Shown here: in pieces, positions 31,957 to 42,796 of the stretch
How positions within the stretch are numbered: position 1 is the first letter of the stretch
Layout: each line of letters starts with the position of its first letter
Source of the DNA: Symbiotaphrina buchneri
Taxonomy: Eukaryota > Ascomycota > Symbiotaphrinales > Symbiotaphrinaceae
Reading direction: 5' to 3'
Length of the DNA stretch: 64,000 bases
NCBI GenBank assembly: GCA_001599915.1
Contig: BCIG01000014.1
Coordinates: forward strand, 434,001 to 498,000
Translations under genes and position numbers: made by a program
Notes under the pieces: generated by a model
The model's input: only the letters and a program-made list of their open reading frames with translations
Database searches by the model: none
What the model was told of the DNA's origin: nothing

Positions 31957-34900
31957 CTAATTGGCTTTGTTCGCCTCCAGGACGCTGGCCAACTTGACCG
32001 CGTCTTCATTCAACTTGACCTGTAACAGGTATGAAGCCAACTTCCCATCTTCTTCTGCCACAGTGATGCTGACCACTTTGGGTCCCTTGACTTCATACTT
32101 TACCCCCTTCAACAACACGTTGTTAAGCACAACCTTGCCGCTAGGATCTTGTCGTAGGAGAATTCGGACTCTCCCACTTTCTCTGTGTTTCAAGACGCGG
32201 AGAGGTCCCAGACCCTTGCTGTCGTTCTGTTTCGTCAATGGATTGAATCTTAAAGCCTTAGCTCTCACTTCGAAAACCGGATCTTCGTCCTCTTCTCCTG
32301 GACCTCCAGCAGTCAGATTCAGCTGCTTTCGGTCGTCAGGATTCTCGCCTTCAACGGCTTCAGCAGCGGTCTCTCTCTCAGCAACTGTATCAGTAGTAGC
32401 GCCGGGCGACGTTCCTCGGGATGTCGCTGCGGATGTCGCGGCAGGTGACGCAAACAGTGAAGCGGGCCGCGATTCTGGTGGGCCGCCAAATGAAAAGCCA
32501 AACCCAACACCAGTACTCTGTGCTGAAGCCGGAGTAAAGATGTTTGACGGAGCTTTATCCGGAGTGGAGCTATTCTCAGCCGTGGATTTCGGTGAGCCAA
32601 ACAAGCCGGTAAATGAGGTTGAAGCGATTGATTTGTCCTCATTGGTACTAGGTTTTGACGGGGTCGCAGAGGTAAAATTGAAAATAGGAGTTGCCGTGCT
32701 AGCAGTTGGAGCGAACTTGATGGGGCTGTCCACCTTCCAAGTGTGATCCCCAGCAGGACTGCCGGTATTCCCGAAAATATTAGGAACGGGCGACGAAGCA
32801 GTGGATCCCGCAACTGTGTTATTGCCAACTTGAGCCTCGGATGTTTGGAACGAACTCTTAGGAGAGCCATGGCCACCCTCAAATTGGGATCCGCCGTCAA
32901 CATCTCTATCGGCATTCTTGGTTATGCGATCGAACAGGCTCCTACCCGGAGTTGAAGCTTCTGTGTTCTTGGGCGTATCCGGCGCTGCGGGCGCTGTAAG
33001 TCCAAAGTCGGCGGCCTTCTCCTGGGCGCGTTGTTTTCTTGCCGCTTCAAAAGAGCCTTCTTCACTGGACTCTACCTGAGTCTCGGAAGTCAAGCGACTA
33101 GGCGCTGCCTTGTCAACAGACTTTGTCACCTGAACACTGCTTTCACTTTCGTCACCAGACACCGTATCCTCATCGTCGGCGTCTCCCATCTTGCTTCCCT
33201 CTGCCCCAGAGCCTGTATCTGAGAGGTGCGCGAAGATATTCGTTTTATCCATTGAACTGCGCTGGCCGAAAGGCTTGAGTGAATCGAAGACAGATATTCC
33301 CTGCCCTCCGGATGGCGTAGAGACACCCTGGCTGAAAATGCTGCCATTAGCGGCGCTGGAAGGCTTTGGAGATTCTGATCGAGCATCACTGGTCTCCTCA
33401 GCCGACTCTTCGAACACGAAACCCCTTCCAGGCACAAATTTCGCCACTTTCCCTTTTGTCTGCTCCATTAGTTTCCGCTTCTTAGCCTCCTGCTCTTCAG
33501 CATCCTTCCGCTCCCATTCTGCCTCATCATCTTCTTCGGAGTCGAAATCTTCTGCCTTGCGCTTCTCTCGTTCCTTGCGAGCGTTTTCCTCGGCTTGTTT
33601 GCCAAATTGTGCCAGAAAGTTTGTCGCGCCAACATTGGTACCTTGCGGCTTAAATCCACCCACCGACTCCTGGGATTGCCCATTCTGTGTAAAGATTGGC
33701 TTGAATACAAAAGCGCTCTTGCCTTGCCCAGCAACAGACGAACCATTGTAGTCGGACGAGTTCTCGAGTGTTGAATTTGACGCAAAACGGCCGGACTGAC
33801 CTTCGCCGCCAGCAGATGGCTTAAAACCGGATGTAGTGGCGGACAACCCATTCAGCGCCGGTTCAGAAGCCTTGTGGGCCTCTGTTCCATTATTGCTGGA
33901 GCTAGACCCGAAATTAGCGGCTGATTTCTCTTGATCTGCCTGCTTGAGAATGCTCTTGAAAAGGTTCGAAGTCTGAGAGCCACCGACCGACTCTGATGCA
34001 GAGACTGATAAGTTATCTTCTCTTCCTGCATCGTCTGAGCGAGCACGCTTCAAGCTGTTATCCCGCGGCCTCTCAGTCTCACCGTCGTCATTGCCGCTGG
34101 CCTTGCGCTTAGTACCATATGAGGACCCAGTCGCAGAGGCTGTATTTTCAATGTGGGACACGCCCATCGAATGACTATTACCTGTGAGATCAGCGATATG
34201 CTTGATCTTCTTCGCTAACTGAACAGTGTCCGGGTCGTCCTCCGCCTTGCGCTTCATGCCCGCCAACAAATCAAGAAGGCCAGTGGAAATCATGAACCCT
34301 CGCCTGTCTATAAAGTACCGAATGGTCTGTGGGAAAACCCTTCCCAGATCATCTGTTGCAGCGATTCTGCGTCTGAAATCTGCATCCATAGAACGGAGCT
34401 TGGATAGAATCGCCGCATCTTCATTTGGTGCGCTAGAACTCGGTACAGAAGGTGTCCGTGCCGCAGGTGCCGGTGTAAGTCCAAAACCTTGGCTGGAACT
34501 CTTAGTCGATACGTGGTCGGCTGGTTGCCCATGGCCGCTCTCAGATGTCAGGCCGCCTGAAACCGCTTTGGTTAATTTGGAGGTTGGCTGGCGGGGAGTG
34601 GCGATGGGTCTCGTATTTGTAACTCCAAAGGCATTCTTTTGAGGACTCTGGGGGGGTGGGGCTCTCTTCAGCTGTGCAAATAGGTTGTTGGACGATGAGA
34701 ATGGCGCCGTAGTCGTCGATGGGCTGGAGAAATTGGAAGATGAAGGCATTGCCGGCTGAACCTTTGAAGTGGGAGGAGCAACCTGGGGATCTGTGGCTCC
34801 AGAGAGCTTAACCGGCGTGGACATGGAGGCGGACGGGTGCTGAGCCGGTGTCGCAGAAGGATTTGTGCCGAACTTGAAAGTAGTCAATTGGACCCCTTCA

Positions 34901-36574
34901 GCTGCCTGCTTCGAAGTAGGGGGAACCGAAGTCGCAGTACCTTCCACACTGGAGGTAGCCTGAGCATTTTCTTTTGTAGGTGTCTCCTCATGGGAGGGCT
35001 TTTGCTGGGTTGCAGGTGTATTTGAAGAGGAGAACCCGGAGAATGTGAATGGTGCAGAGTCCACTACAGGTTTGGATGTGGAAAGAGGAGCGGACACCGC
35101 CGGCGGTAATACCCCGAACAGTGCCTTGGGGGTCTCTGCCTTGTCAGCCGGCTGAACGGATGATGTTGAGGTAGGCTTAGCGATATTTGCGAACACATTA
35201 AGACGCGCCGTGTCGGCTGACGGGGTAGAAGGACGTGCGATGTTGCTGAAGGGATTTGAAGCCGGGGTTGAAGTGGAGGCGGCAGGTGTGTTGGGCTGTG
35301 TCGAAAACGGTCTTGACGTAGTCCCAAACAAGCTGTTGCTAGTGGGCGCCTGGGGGGTGGATGATGATGCTGATGTCATTGCACCAGTACTCTCTGTAGC
35401 CAAGGCCGCCGAGGTTTCGGGTTGGGAGATGCGAGAGAATAGGCTGGGTGTGGTCTGTTTCGGAGTTGCTTCCGATGTTGAAGTCTCTTGGTTGCCGAAG
35501 AATGAGAACGGGTTACCAGCGTTGTTGTTCTGGACCGCGGTCTTATCCGGGGAGACATCCTTCCCATCACTACTAACTTGACCGAAGATATTACTCTGAG
35601 TGCTGGATTGGGAAGGTTGTGAGATGTGCCCGAACAGTCCATTGCTCGAGCGCTGGTCCGGCTTCTCGCTTGGTGTTCCGAACGAGTTGATGGATGCTTG
35701 CGTTTGTTGATGCTGCTGATGGGATTGTTGGCTTGATTGCGCAAATGGATTGGTGAATGCGTTCTGTGGTTGTGAAGCTGGCTGAGAACTACCTCCAGAA
35801 GGTGGTAGATGGAATATCGACCCTTTGAAACCCGTCGCTAGAGCGTTGTCTCCGTTCTGTTGGGAAAACGACAGGCTAGACGAAGGCGCGGAGAAGTCAA
35901 AATTACCTCCTGTGCCACTGCCAAATCCGCCAAATGACGCCGATTGCCCGTTCGGCTGGGTTGCCGTAGGGGCGGGGGATGGAAAGCTTTGGGACGTTGC
36001 AAAGGGGTTCTGTTGAGGCTGTCCAAAGCTAAAGCCAAAAGTCGAGGGTTGACCCTGTGAACTAGACGCAGGGTTATTGTTGATGTTCGGATTCACATTG
36101 CTGAAAGGACCCTGCCCGGAGCCCTGCTGTGAACCCATGGTATTACCGAAAGCCCCAGATTGCGGCGCGGGCGAGTGTCCAATACGACGCTTTGCTTGCT
36201 TGATTCTGCGGGATCGCGAATACATGTTAGTGTAATGTAGATGGTGGATGTGATGAGTGGAACCAAGCAGGAGATCGAGGGACGAGCAGCGTGGAGAAGA
36301 AGAGGGATGGAGGTGGAGAAGAAGAGGAGGAGTCGACGCCGAACAATATCAGATGAAGCGCATCTTAAGCAGAGTAGAACAGTGAATGCTCTATTCATAC
36401 AGATATTCTCAATAGAGACTAGACCGAATGTCAAATTTACGAAAACTTGCAAAGAACTTACTTCCGCTGGGCCAGCTGCGCCGCTGTTGCCCTCAAGGGG
36501 CGGTCATTCTGCTCAGGAACACTGCTAAAATCCATGTCCTTGGTCATCTGATGATCGCTGCCTCTTTTCGACAT
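31957..36574 (-). CDS. nup2: FG-repeat nucleoporin Nup2 with C-terminal Ran-binding domain
   Basis: Mobile nuclear-pore protein that helps importin-alpha recycling and binds Ran. Exon 1 (36462-36574) encodes MSKRGSDHQMTKDMDFSS and the basic RATAAQLAQRK segment; after a 256-nt intron the protein continues IKQAKRRIGHSPAPQ, together resembling the importin-alpha-binding N-terminus of Nup2/Nup50. Exon 2 (31957-36205) is one open frame; the total is 1,453 aa. Residues about 40-600 carry FG-type repeats (FGFSFGQPQQNPF, SLFG, NIFG, NPFS). A helical block, KLRSMDADFRRRIAATDDLG, follows. The last 115 residues form a RanBP1-type domain (DPVFEVRAKALRFN, then RVRILLRQDPSGKVVLNNVL). Orthologs in Aspergillus leave the pore for mitotic chromatin. 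The intron is five times longer than most in this window. Confidence 0.92.
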
Positions 36575-37505
36575 CACGATGATGGGCCCTACTGCCAGAT
36601 AACAGTAATAGCAGAGCCAATAAAGTGTCCAAGAAGAAGTTGCACGCGACAGAGGGGTGGTGCGCAGTGCAAACAAGAGATCGGCGAGGAAGACGATTCG
36701 AGATCCCGCTGGGGCGCGACCAAAACACACCCTATGACAGTGGGCAACAAAGGTGGACTATCGCCATAGACGAGCCGTGAACCATGAAATCACTGTGTGC
36801 TAGTTCAAGGCCTTTTTGCAGCTCACAATTGTCGCACGAGGGTTGTCTGCGAAGGTGAGGGTAAACAGTGAATGCGGAAGGATTTTCTGCCGTCACTCGT
36901 CAATAATAGAGTACGAAGTAGAGCAGTAAAGTACGACTACAGAGAAATCGATGGGGCGCTTTCGTGGTTCCATGGCCCCAGAGTGAGAAAGTACCACCGA
37001 GTCACATACACGGAAGGTGCGAAGCAAAGTACCGCCCTCAGCGCGAACCCCTACCATGCCTTACCTAAGAAGGTACGAGCCAGGGAAGGTCATTTAAGCG
37101 AGCAGACACCTCCGTCATATAACCTGACAAGGCAAAGCGTCGCTCATTGCTGCTGCTGCTGGCAGACACTTTGAGGATCCGTCTACATCTATAGGTACCT
37201 TAAGGTAGGCACGTAGAAAAGAAAGAAAAGAACGGAAAGTTATCGATGGGTGGCTGTACTGTGCTACAGCTGTGCGCCTATGGAATGCGCCTATGGAATG
37301 CGTCTGCGGGAATTGTACGGTGCTTTACTTCATAGATCCTGGACGGCTGGCTGCTTCTCTCCTACCATCGGCAGGACACTTGCTAGGCTGGACCAGGAGC
37401 CTGACGGTAAAAGGGCAGAAGCGGGTCTTGCTTCTCTCCTGGCGAAAGAGCGAAAAGCTAATCAAAACCTTGACTTGTTATATGTTACTGAGCTGGGAAC
37501 GACCT
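36575..37505. other. Intergenic region upstream of nup2
   Basis: 930 bases with a TAGGTACCTTAAGGTAGG motif near 37,191 and a short CTG run near 37,150. The small frames at 37,250-37,558 lack recognisable motifs. It presumably contains the nup2 promoter and the SCP2 gene's 3' flank. Confidence 0.5.
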
Positions 37506-38019
37506 TTACAGCTTGGCCTTGCTCTGCGCCTTCTTTAGAATCGGTTCCATCTTTGTAGCCTTCATTACGTCCCCCTTGACCTTGAGCTTCCCAGACATGA
37601 AGAGCTTTTGAGCATTGACATTTCCGCTGATCAACTTGGCGAAGTCGTCGTCTGAAAGGAGGAGTGTGACTAAAGCCTGGAGTCAGCGGCTGGAAGTCGT
37701 GATCGATCGGTGCGAGAGCATCTCACGCACCATCTGTCTTCTTGCCCTCCGGCGCTGTCCCTTTACCCACCGCACCCTTATCTTTCAAGTCTATGTACCA
37801 GCTTGCAGTCTTCCCTTCCTTATTCTTCAGGGTGAAAGCAAAGATGGCCTTCCCCTTTTTGACGGCGTCTTTCCTCTCCGCTTCATCCGCGCTGAGCGAG
37901 CTGTTGATAGCATCGAATGCTTCAGATGAAGGGAACACGTCTGAAGATAACATGCGTCAGTTGGACTCGCAGCATCGTAGCTCGAGGCTTGCAAGGTGCT
38001 TACCGTCCTTCAGAGACAT
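37506..38019 (-). CDS. SCP2 sterol-carrier domain protein with peroxisomal C-terminus
   Basis: Single-domain SCP2 protein that binds sterols or fatty acyl-CoA, probably in the peroxisome. Three exons, the first only 16 nt (38004-38019, MSLKD), then 37731-37940 and 37506-37669, give 129 aa. Family features: DVFPSSEAFDAINSSLSA, then KKGKAIFAFTLKNKEGK, SWYIDLKDKG, VTLLLSDDDFAKLISGN, and QKLFMSGKLKVKGDVMKATK, a strong SCP2 signature. The last three residues are AKL, a type 1 peroxisomal targeting signal. Donor and acceptor sites (GTAAGC, CTTCAG; GTGCGT, TTTAG) are canonical. The tiny first exon is easily missed by gene finders but is needed for the start codon. Confidence 0.93.
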
Positions 38020-38740
38020 GACGTAGATACTGTAAGGAGGCGTGCAGCGGGAGGGTGGTCAAGTCTTGCGGTGCCAGCAACGGGAATATAGTCCAGGTTC
38101 AACAACGTCGAAAGTGGGAATGTAGTTTTGCCTTTGCGACAAGAGAGATGGAGAGATGACCAGTTCTTATTGAACGGCGCAAAGAAGACATGGATCGAGC
38201 TGCACACAGGCGGGTAGCCGGCGACGACCTTAAACCTGGGGAAAGTGCATGTGATTCGGCCCCGAGGGTACCTAGGTACCTTTCACACGTAATACTTTGT
38301 ATTGCCGAGGCTTTTCACGCCTTACGGTAGTAAAGGTAACGAACGAATGATGCTCGAGTGGGTAAATCAAAGTAAGGTAGATTGGCAATATGCTACAGTA
38401 AGACGTCCTCCTGGTACTTTCAGTTGAGTAGCTGATACCTCGCCCATACACTGAGCAGGTGGTCAGAACTGTCGGTACCGACAGTGTTGCCGACAACGAG
38501 CTCTGATGGGTTATTGCCCCGGAGTGGTTGCCTGTATGTCTATAGGCATGCAGTACTTCTATTATAATAATAAATCTCCTAAGTCACATCGTATCCACAA
38601 CCTCCTCATTTGCGAACTATCACGGCCATGAATGAATTCATGATGTCTTAGTTCTCCCCCTTGACTGCCAAAGATGTTGTAAGGGCTGGTCTTCTTAATA
38701 GTAGACATGTGCTCCATGACCGGAATGGACGACGATGCGG
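38020..38740. promoter_or_regulatory. Intergenic region upstream of the SCP2 gene
   Basis: 720 bases including the palindromic block GGGTACCTAGGTACC at about 38,266 and further GGTA/TACC elements to 38,480. No gene seen. It separates two minus-strand genes, so it should hold the SCP2 promoter and the 3' end of the F-box-like transcript. Confidence 0.45.
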
Positions 38741-40108
38741 TCAAACCCAACTGAGCATGGACCCCCTCAATAGCCGTTTAATGTGTTCTGGCCCGCTGAA
38801 GAGGGCCTCTCTTCCCTTGATGCCTGCATTCTTCCAGCCACTCCTTGCACGTGGTCGTCTCTGTCGTAGTCTCGGAGAAGGGATGTCTTCTTTTTTGATC
38901 ATCAGTACTAGAGGGACTTCTTCATGCTCCGCTTCCAACGCCAAGGGAACATAGGCTGTCTCGGCCAGCTTTCTCTCTCGATACTGCTTCCAACCCTCGT
39001 TTCCTGCAAGGATCGTCAAAGGTGCCAGCGCTTGATCCCAATCACCTTCGCGTAGTACCACATCGTCGAAGTCGAACTCCTTGAGTGTCCGCTTATGTCG
39101 TTCGATGAAAGCGGACACTTGATTGGCATCCATCAACGCATTTCGAAGCTGCATGTTCTTCAACTTTGACAGATGTAGGATTGGCCAAGCTCTGTCGCTG
39201 GTGCTCTCTTCTCGAAGACTTGCCTCATCGTCCAGAGAAAGCGGACAGAATCCCCGGACACCTTCCCACTGGAATGACAACGACTCGACACTGTCTGCAA
39301 ATGTTGACAAGAATGACTGCAGAATTTTGAGATGACCCCTCGGACATGCGACTATAGCGGGGGAGACATGTAGCCGCATCTCCAGTCGTTCAATTTGTCG
39401 CCAACGCTTCAGACTGCTTGGCAATGCACCGAAGCCAGTAATAGGACGCAAGTATAGCAGGCCGGAGGGGTGTATGCCCGACAGCGTTAGAGATTTCAAA
39501 GCATAAAGTGGTGATCTTTCTATCGCGATCCTCAAGGAGATAAGAGCATAGTCCACAGTGCTGCGGCGATAAAGACCAGAAATTGCCTGTCCTGTACATG
39601 AAATCTCAATATGTTTTAGTGCTGGCATGCAAGAGAGGAAGCGGATGAAAGCTGTCACATTTGTTGCTGCATGAAATAGAGGTGGATATTGCTTGACGAG
39701 CAAGTCGGTGGTTTCTGCATCCCCATACTTTGGGCGCTTGTTTCGCTCTGATTGTGCGATCCCTCGACTGATCTGAGGGATGTAAGAGAAAGTTTTCTCT
39801 TCTCCAGTTACAGGATCGATGAGTGGCGGCAGGAAGGTATCAGCACCATGTGGTATCTTGATCGTTAGCCTGCGTACGTGAGTCCCTATGTGCTCAATGG
39901 CAGCAACTCGCGCAGGTCTCGTGAACGCATGTGAGCGGACGGTAGTGGACAGTTCCCGGAAGACGACGTGATCAATCTGGACATTGATATCCCTACACAC
40001 CAGTCGAAGAGAGAGTAGGGCAGATTGGGGAAGCTGAAGTAGAAATATCGACCGTGTACCATGGTCCTGCAAGATCCAAATGAGAGTAGTAGCTGGAGAC
40101 ATCTGCAT
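38741..40108 (-). CDS. F-box-like fungal protein, unknown target
   Basis: Open frame of about 455 aa. Near its N-terminus the sequence IFLLQLPQSALLSLRLVCRD resembles the second half of a fungal F-box, followed by INVQIDHVVFRELSTTVRSH and then leucine-rich strands (HVRRLTIKIP, ALKHIEISC, ALKSLTLSGI, QIERLEMRLHV, SLSFQWEGVRGF, LKNMQLRNALMD) spaced like the irregular leucine-rich repeats of fungal F-box proteins. The first half of the F-box is not seen, and TTGCAG/GACCATGG at about 40,065 looks like a splice acceptor, so the true start may be in an upstream exon that I cannot place. The C-terminus is basic (RLRQRRPRARSGW). Probably an SCF substrate receptor by architecture. Confidence 0.65.
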   Translation of the reverse strand: MQMSPATTLIWILQDHGTRSIFLLQLPQSALLSLRLVCRDINVQIDHVVFRELSTTVRSHAFTRPARVAAIEHIGTHVRRLTIKIPHGADTFLPPLIDPVTGEEKTFSYIPQISRGIAQSERNKRPKYGDAETTDLLVKQYPPLFHAATNVTAFIRFLSCMPALKHIEISCTGQAISGLYRRSTVDYALISLRIAIERSPLYALKSLTLSGIHPSGLLYLRPITGFGALPSSLKRWRQIERLEMRLHVSPAIVACPRGHLKILQSFLSTFADSVESLSFQWEGVRGFCPLSLDDEASLREESTSDRAWPILHLSKLKNMQLRNALMDANQVSAFIERHKRTLKEFDFDDVVLREGDWDQALAPLTILAGNEGWKQYRERKLAETAYVPLALEAEHEEVPLVLMIKKEDIPSPRLRQRRPRARSGWKNAGIKGREALFSGPEHIKRLLRGSMLSWV

Positions 40109-42796
40109 GGGGCATATCTGAAGGTCTTGATAAAGTGCGGGGAGACAACAGCGAGCGCCAGCGCTATGGATACAATAATGACTCTTAGCCAGCGTAACAG
40201 TAGGCACAAAGGGACGAATTTGATCGAGTTTGACTGAAATTCAAAAGAGTAACGAATATGACTTCCAGCAAGGTGTTAGGTACGCTGGAACAGAGAACAT
40301 GAAAGATAAATAATTTCCCCAAGATAACATCCAGATGCTGGCCTGAGGATTACATGAATTAAGTACATCTGCCACCGGAGGCCATCGTGCCATTATCTGG
40401 CGGGAAGAGCCATGGGAGACTTCAAGTCTGGAAGGGGCAGGTATGAGTCAACGCAAAGTGTCGCAGAAAAGGCTGCTCCACGTCCCAGGGAAGTCGACTG
40501 CAAGCAGCCATGCTCGAATGCAAAGGTTCACGACTTTTGCGCGGTCGCGATACCAGAGTTTCGACGTGCCGGCCGCGTCTTGTGGCCTGCTGCTGGGTGG
40601 AAGCGGGGCTCCAGTGGCGGTTAAGGAAAAGCTTGACCAATAGGGACCGAGCTGAGCAGTGTCATCAAAATGCAATGCAAACACGCCAAAAAGGGGCCAG
40701 AGGAAAAAAAGGGCTGGAGAGGAAGCAGGACGGTAGCGCAAGTTGGCCGTTAAAGTGACTGGGTTCACCGCTCCCCGCTACGAATCACTTGAATGACGCC
40801 AACCGGGGTAGACGCTGAACATGAGACGCGTCTTGGGCACAGCACTGCAAAGGTGCACAGGATTATTGTCCCTGAATGGCATTTCAGCAAATCCGGAGAT
40901 AGAAGGCACGGCGACAACGGACAGCGTTGGAGTCGTCGAGCGTCGAAGTAAACAGAGAACCCAACTGCCAGTATGAGAATACAGTTACCTTACCTTAAAT
41001 CGTAATAGGCGCGAACCGGGCGCAGTTGCTCTGTCCGCGAAGTCAGATAATTCGTACTGTACAATCCTACCGGTATCTCGTCCCGTAGCAGACCTGCCAT
41101 TTCTGATGATTGGTCAATGGCGTCGTTGGTTAAGGAACCTTACGAATACCTACGGACAGGCGGATGGTCTTGCAATGCTCCACCTCACTACTTCGTACTT
41201 TGCCCTTAGTCTCAAGCTTCCTGTCCCGGAAAGGTTTGGAGGGTGTGGAGGATGCCCGAACGCAGCGTGGATGATGTGCATGGCAGAGGTCTCTAACTGG
41301 TGCCCTTACCGGTATTCGGTACTCATACTCCGGTTTTTATCCGTTGTCGATCATACCTCCAAAGGCATGAACAACCAGATATTCGTACCTCGGCCTCCGT
41401 GAGAGACCCATCGAGGCCATCCTAAGGTAACCTCTATCCACTTAGTATTCCGGACCTCGGATGCTAAGGTTCTGTACTTTACCTATTTAGTAGGTAGGTA
41501 GGAAGCAAGCATTGTATCGAGACTAAGGTACTTTACTCTACTCCGGTATCACGATTCTGCGAGCCCTGCAAGGCTCGTCGCTGACAGCTGGATGCTAAGC
41601 CAAAGGAAAGGCTGCCACTCCCTTCGCCTTCGAACCGACAGAGACTTTGAGACGGATCAGGTTCGTCGGAAGACAAGGCAAGGTAAGTGGTACAGTAGAC
41701 TTCTCCCCAAGTGAGAGGCCCGCTCCAGGTAAAATAACGCGGGGAAACAAACCCTCAGGAGCGAAACGGGCATGACTTGAATCAACATCCTCTAGCGGTA
41801 AGAAGTTACTTTGATGTCGGGTGGCGCAAGCGAGCGGATGGAAGGGTAACATCAGACGCAGAACTGAAATTTGGAGATTCGTACTCGAGCACCGGCTTCA
41901 AACTTAATGGGACGCAGTCCTTGCGACACGGCGGTAGAAAAGACATGTTATCAAAGCCAAAAACCATCCACTCGCAATCATACTAGGTCTGACGACTGGC
42001 CTGTTTATCCAGCTCGCCATGACCTAGGTACATATCGACACGAGTTATTTATTGTTATTATGGTCCTCATCAATCCCACGACCCTTCTCAGGTACCGTAG
42101 GTGTAGGTAATCTTACCGTACTTGCCGGTGCCCAAGGTACAACTAGGTACCTTAGTAGACCCTCAAACTGTCCAAGTGTCCCAGCTAAGGTGATTATGGC
42201 CTGGCGCGGGCGAGACTACCGAGTCCAGCACAGTACCGTAGCGTAGCACACGGGCTGGAACACACCCCATGTCTACGAAGTACGCCCGTGTAAAGAAACT
42301 GTCCTTCCAAAGCCGACCACCTCGTCGGGCTCTGTATAGTATTCGTGAACCCATCACCGTCTGGGGGATTGACATTGCGGCGAGAAGGGTAGGACGCCTC
42401 ACGGTCATCCTCAACGCACTTGACATTGAGCATCATCGCACCCCCGCGGTCCCTGGAGCAGCAAGGACCTTCCGCACGTCTTGACGCCGCCAAAGCTCGT
42501 TCAACCCGGACCGCAGTGGCACCGCGCGGTATTATGCGACGACAACACGCCCGTCGAGTGGAAGACGATGTTTTAGAGCCTTCACAATAGTCAGTATCGA
42601 AACGATCTGTTGGTAGCCTGCTCGAAGGCTCTTGTTCTCTCGTTACGGCCAGGTCAAGTGGAACAGTCTCCCACAAACGGAAGCAAGGACGCGTGCGGCA
42701 CGGCGCAGCGACCTCGAGGATAACTTGATATATTTACGCTGTGGAGTTACCACGAACGCGTATGCCATCGCTCGTGTGCTTCAATACTCCACCAAA
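40109..42796. other. Long intergenic region upstream of the Sln1-type kinase gene
   Basis: 2.7 kb. It has dense clusters of the TAAGGTAC motif family at 40,985-41,000, 41,395-41,560 (with a GTAGGTAGGTAGG run) and 42,020-42,160. Open frames are short and unlike proteins. An in-frame extension of the kinase frame back to 42,632 exists but lacks conservation. This is a large 5' region for a sensor kinase and may hold complex regulation. Confidence 0.5.

Noticed and set aside
31961-32746. 261-codon plus-strand frame over the 3' end of NUP2
   Set aside because: Antisense shadow of the Ran-binding domain exon.
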